A stretch of 15,124 bases of DNA. Source: an uncultured Eubacteriales bacterium. GTDB lineage: Bacteria; Bacillota; Clostridia; Oscillospirales; Oscillospiraceae. A program made the position numbers and the translations under genes. Positions 13,525 to 15,124 of the stretch are shown one piece after another; within the stretch, counting starts at the first letter, position 1, and the number at the start of each line of letters is the position of its first letter. The notes beneath the pieces were generated by a model that was not told the origin of the DNA, did not search any database, and saw only the letters and a program-made list of their open reading frames with translations. The stretch covers positions 1 to 15,124 of the forward strand of contig USMI01000031.1 of assembly GCA_900555735.1 (NCBI GenBank), read 5' to 3'.

Positions 13525-14981
13525 TGACAGCCACAGGTGGAGCCGACAGGCTGCGGCAGATTCTTGAGGAATTCTATCGGATCTGCGAGATCCCCCACCC
13601 CAGTGCGGGAGAGTATGCCCTCAGCTGCTATCTGCGCAGTCGGCTTCTTGAAAAAACGCGCCATGTACGCCGGGACAGATCCGGAAACCTGATGGCTATC
13701 CTTCCGCCGAAGAATGCCTCTGCCGCCGCGCCCATGGTAACGCTGCAGGCGCACATGGACATGGTGGTGGCTGGGGACGTGATCCCGTCCCGAACGCGGA
13801 TCATTCCGCGGTGTGAGGGGGACTGGCTGTGCAGTGACGGCAGCACCTCGCTGGGCGCGGATAACGGCATTGGCCTTGCGGTGATCCTGCACCTGCTGGA
13901 GCAGGAGAACATCGTACACGGCCCGCTGCAAATTCTCTTCACCGTGTGTGAGGAGCAGGGCCTGAAGGGGGCCCGCAGCATACCGGCGGAGTTCCTGCGG
14001 AACGCCCGGTATCTGATCAATCTGGATGGCTTCCACGCCGACACTGCGTTGACAGGCTGCAAGAGTGGCTTGCGGGAAACGCTGTGGCGGCGTACCGGGC
14101 GGCTGCCGGTGCCGCCGGATATGATCGCCTACCGCTTGGAGCTGGACGGCTTCAAGGGCGGTCATTCCGGCGAGGACATCGGCCTTGGCCGCTGCAATGC
14201 CATACGCATGCTGGCGGCGCTCCTGTTTGACCTGCAGGAGCGCTCCGCCGGCATCGCGGTCAGCAGCTTCCGGGGCGGAACGGGCTTCAACGTGATCCCT
14301 GCTGGCTGCGCGGCGGATGTGGTGGTAAAAAAGGAAAAGGCCGCCGCTTTTGTGGTGGCGCTGAAGGAGGCGTTCCGTCTGCGCCGTGCCATCTACGATA
14401 CCAGTGACGGCGAAGGCCGTTTGAATGTCACCTATATGCCCTGCCCCACCGACTGCTGGGATCACACCACCCAGCGGAATATTCTGCTGGCGCTGATCAG
14501 CCTGACCAACGGCGTGGTGGAGAAGGATGGCGAAGCCGTAAGCGCCTCCTGCAATCTGGGCCGGGTGTATGAAGAGGATCATAAATTATATATAGAGGAT
14601 ATGCTGCGCTGCGACACGGCGCGGCAGGAGCAGGCCATCTTGGCGCAGCATGCCGCCGTGGCCTCCGCAGGCGGACTGCACCGCTATATGGCGGGCTATC
14701 ACAGCTGGCGCCACAGCGCGGAGAGCACACTGGCCGCAACAGCGGCGCGGGTGTATCATGCCCAGAACGGCGCACCGATGCAGCTGAAAAAAGCGCAGGT
14801 GGGCGTCGAACCCGCCTATTTTCAGGAGAAGGCGCCGCAGCTGGAAATGATCTGCCTTGGCGCGGACATTGTGGACGCCCATTCCGTCAAGGAGCGGGTG
14901 GATTGCCGGAGCATCCTGCGCCTGTCCCAGCTTCTGGAAGGAATTTTGTGTGAGATAGCAAAGGAGGAAACCGAAGAATGA
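13521..14981 (+). CDS. M20C-family dipeptidase (PepD / aminoacyl-histidine dipeptidase type)
   Basis: A 486-residue zinc peptidase of the PepD group, with the normal length. The metal and catalytic residues are complete: His78 and Asp80 in AHMDMV, Asp114 in LGADNGIG, Glu144 and Glu145 in TVCEEQGLKGA, Asp169 in LINLD, and His454 in DAHSVKERVD. The lid domain contains FKGGHSGEDIGLGRCNA, as in PepD. PepD enzymes cut dipeptides in the cytoplasm. I start it at ATG 13521, which overlaps the aminotransferase stop as ATGA; a second ATG follows immediately. It has no strong binding site, so translation is probably coupled. Its role here is unclear: it may supply aspartate from dipeptides, or act on an N-acylated or N-carbamoylated amino acid. 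It is not of the AllC/HyuC carbamoylase subgroup. Confidence 0.85.
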   Translation: MMTATGGADRLRQILEEFYRICEIPHPSAGEYALSCYLRSRLLEKTRHVRRDRSGNLMAILPPKNASAAAPMVTLQAHMDMVVAGDVIPSRTRIIPRCEGDWLCSDGSTSLGADNGIGLAVILHLLEQENIVHGPLQILFTVCEEQGLKGARSIPAEFLRNARYLINLDGFHADTALTGCKSGLRETLWRRTGRLPVPPDMIAYRLELDGFKGGHSGEDIGLGRCNAIRMLAALLFDLQERSAGIAVSSFRGGTGFNVIPAGCAADVVVKKEKAAAFVVALKEAFRLRRAIYDTSDGEGRLNVTYMPCPTDCWDHTTQRNILLALISLTNGVVEKDGEAVSASCNLGRVYEEDHKLYIEDMLRCDTARQEQAILAQHAAVASAGGLHRYMAGYHSWRHSAESTLAATAARVYHAQNGAPMQLKKAQVGVEPAYFQEKAPQLEMICLGADIVDAHSVKERVDCRSILRLSQLLEGILCEIAKEETEE

Positions 14982-15124
14982 CAGATTATTCCAACCTGTT
15001 TGTGTGCTTGATGGGGATCGGAACGGTGTTTGTCGGCTTGATCTGCATCATCGTGCTGGTGTCGGTCATGAGCAATGTGGTGCGCCGCACCGACGCGAAA
15101 ACCGCGCCCGCCGCCATCCCCGCA
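14978..15124 (+). CDS. Na+-pump decarboxylase gamma subunit (OadG family), truncated by window end
   Basis: The first 49 residues of a gene that runs off the window. It starts with ATG 14978, overlapping the dipeptidase stop as ATGA, with AAGGAGG 10 bases upstream. One membrane helix (about residues 7-32: VCLMGIGTVFVGLICIIVLV) is followed by a basic RR and an Ala/Pro-rich linker. This matches the gamma subunit of oxaloacetate, methylmalonyl-CoA and glutaconyl-CoA decarboxylases, which anchors the complex in the membrane. After an aspartate aminotransferase, an oxaloacetate decarboxylase is the simplest reading: oxaloacetate to pyruvate and CO2 with Na+ export. The biotin protein, beta subunit and carboxyltransferase would have to lie downstream and are not visible. 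Confidence 0.82.
   Translation, partial: MTDYSNLFVCLMGIGTVFVGLICIIVLVSVMSNVVRRTDAKTAPAAIPA

Noticed and set aside
8662..14981. A uric acid/purine degradation cluster of the ygeW-ygeX-ygeY-hyuA type
   Set aside because: Carbamate kinase, a hydantoinase-like enzyme and an M20 protein are shared, but the carbamoyltransferase is a true ATCase, the M20 protein is PepD-like, and no ygeX, ygfK, ssnA or xanthine dehydrogenase genes are present.
1..15124. CRISPR arrays, tRNA or rRNA genes, insertion sequences
   Set aside because: I saw no regularly spaced direct repeats, no cloverleaf with a TTC-type arm, and no transposase. The only repeat element is the inverted one at 223-303.

Overview
The window looks like the chromosome of a GC-rich, strictly fermentative Clostridia, most likely a gut Oscillospiraceae of the Oscillibacter/Flavonifractor/Lawsonibacter kind. 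The reasons are strong AAGGAGG-type ribosome binding sites, A/T-rich intergenic regions with sigma-A promoters, G/C-ending codons, and ferredoxin-linked amino acid fermentation genes. The genus is inferred from style, not proven.

Layout. (1) 1-179 is the 3' end of lepA, followed by a terminator and a nested inverted repeat (223-303). (2) 322-816 is a small divergent pair: a 55-residue protein on the minus strand and a 72-residue XRE-type repressor on the plus strand. They flank a perfect 24-bp palindrome and a second, weaker copy of it. (3) 1091-7531 is a plus-strand operon: a PLP aminotransferase, a fused ADP-forming acyl-CoA synthetase, iorA, iorB and a hydantoin/Asp-Glu racemase-type protein, closed by a terminator. 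It reads as a module that transaminates an amino acid, oxidises the 2-oxo acid to acyl-CoA with ferredoxin, and makes ATP from the thioester. (4) 7727-8416 is a GntR/FCD regulator. (5) On the minus strand, carbamate kinase (10589-9660) is followed by an aspartate carbamoyltransferase (9600-8662). (6) Divergent from these, a plus-strand operon starts at 10801: a dihydroorotase/allantoinase/hydantoinase-type amidohydrolase, a type Ic aspartate aminotransferase, an M20C (PepD-type) dipeptidase and an OadG-type Na+-pump decarboxylase gamma subunit that runs off the end. The last three are joined by ATGA overlaps.

How they may work together (inference). Parts 5 and 6 spell pyrimidine synthesis run backwards for energy. 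A cyclic ureide (dihydroorotate or 5-carboxymethylhydantoin) is opened to N-carbamoyl-aspartate. ATCase phosphorolyses it to aspartate and carbamoyl phosphate, and carbamate kinase makes ATP. Aspartate is transaminated to oxaloacetate, which a Na+-pumping decarboxylase could convert to pyruvate. The racemase in operon 3 would fit a ureide substrate with a stereocentre.

Regulation. A near-identical palindrome, consensus ATTATCGATAAT, occurs five times, only in the three intergenic regions ahead of operon 3, the GntR gene, and the divergent carbamate kinase/amidohydrolase pair. This suggests one regulon, probably controlled by the GntR/FCD protein. The shared motif and the backwards carbamoyl-aspartate route are the two most interesting observations here.
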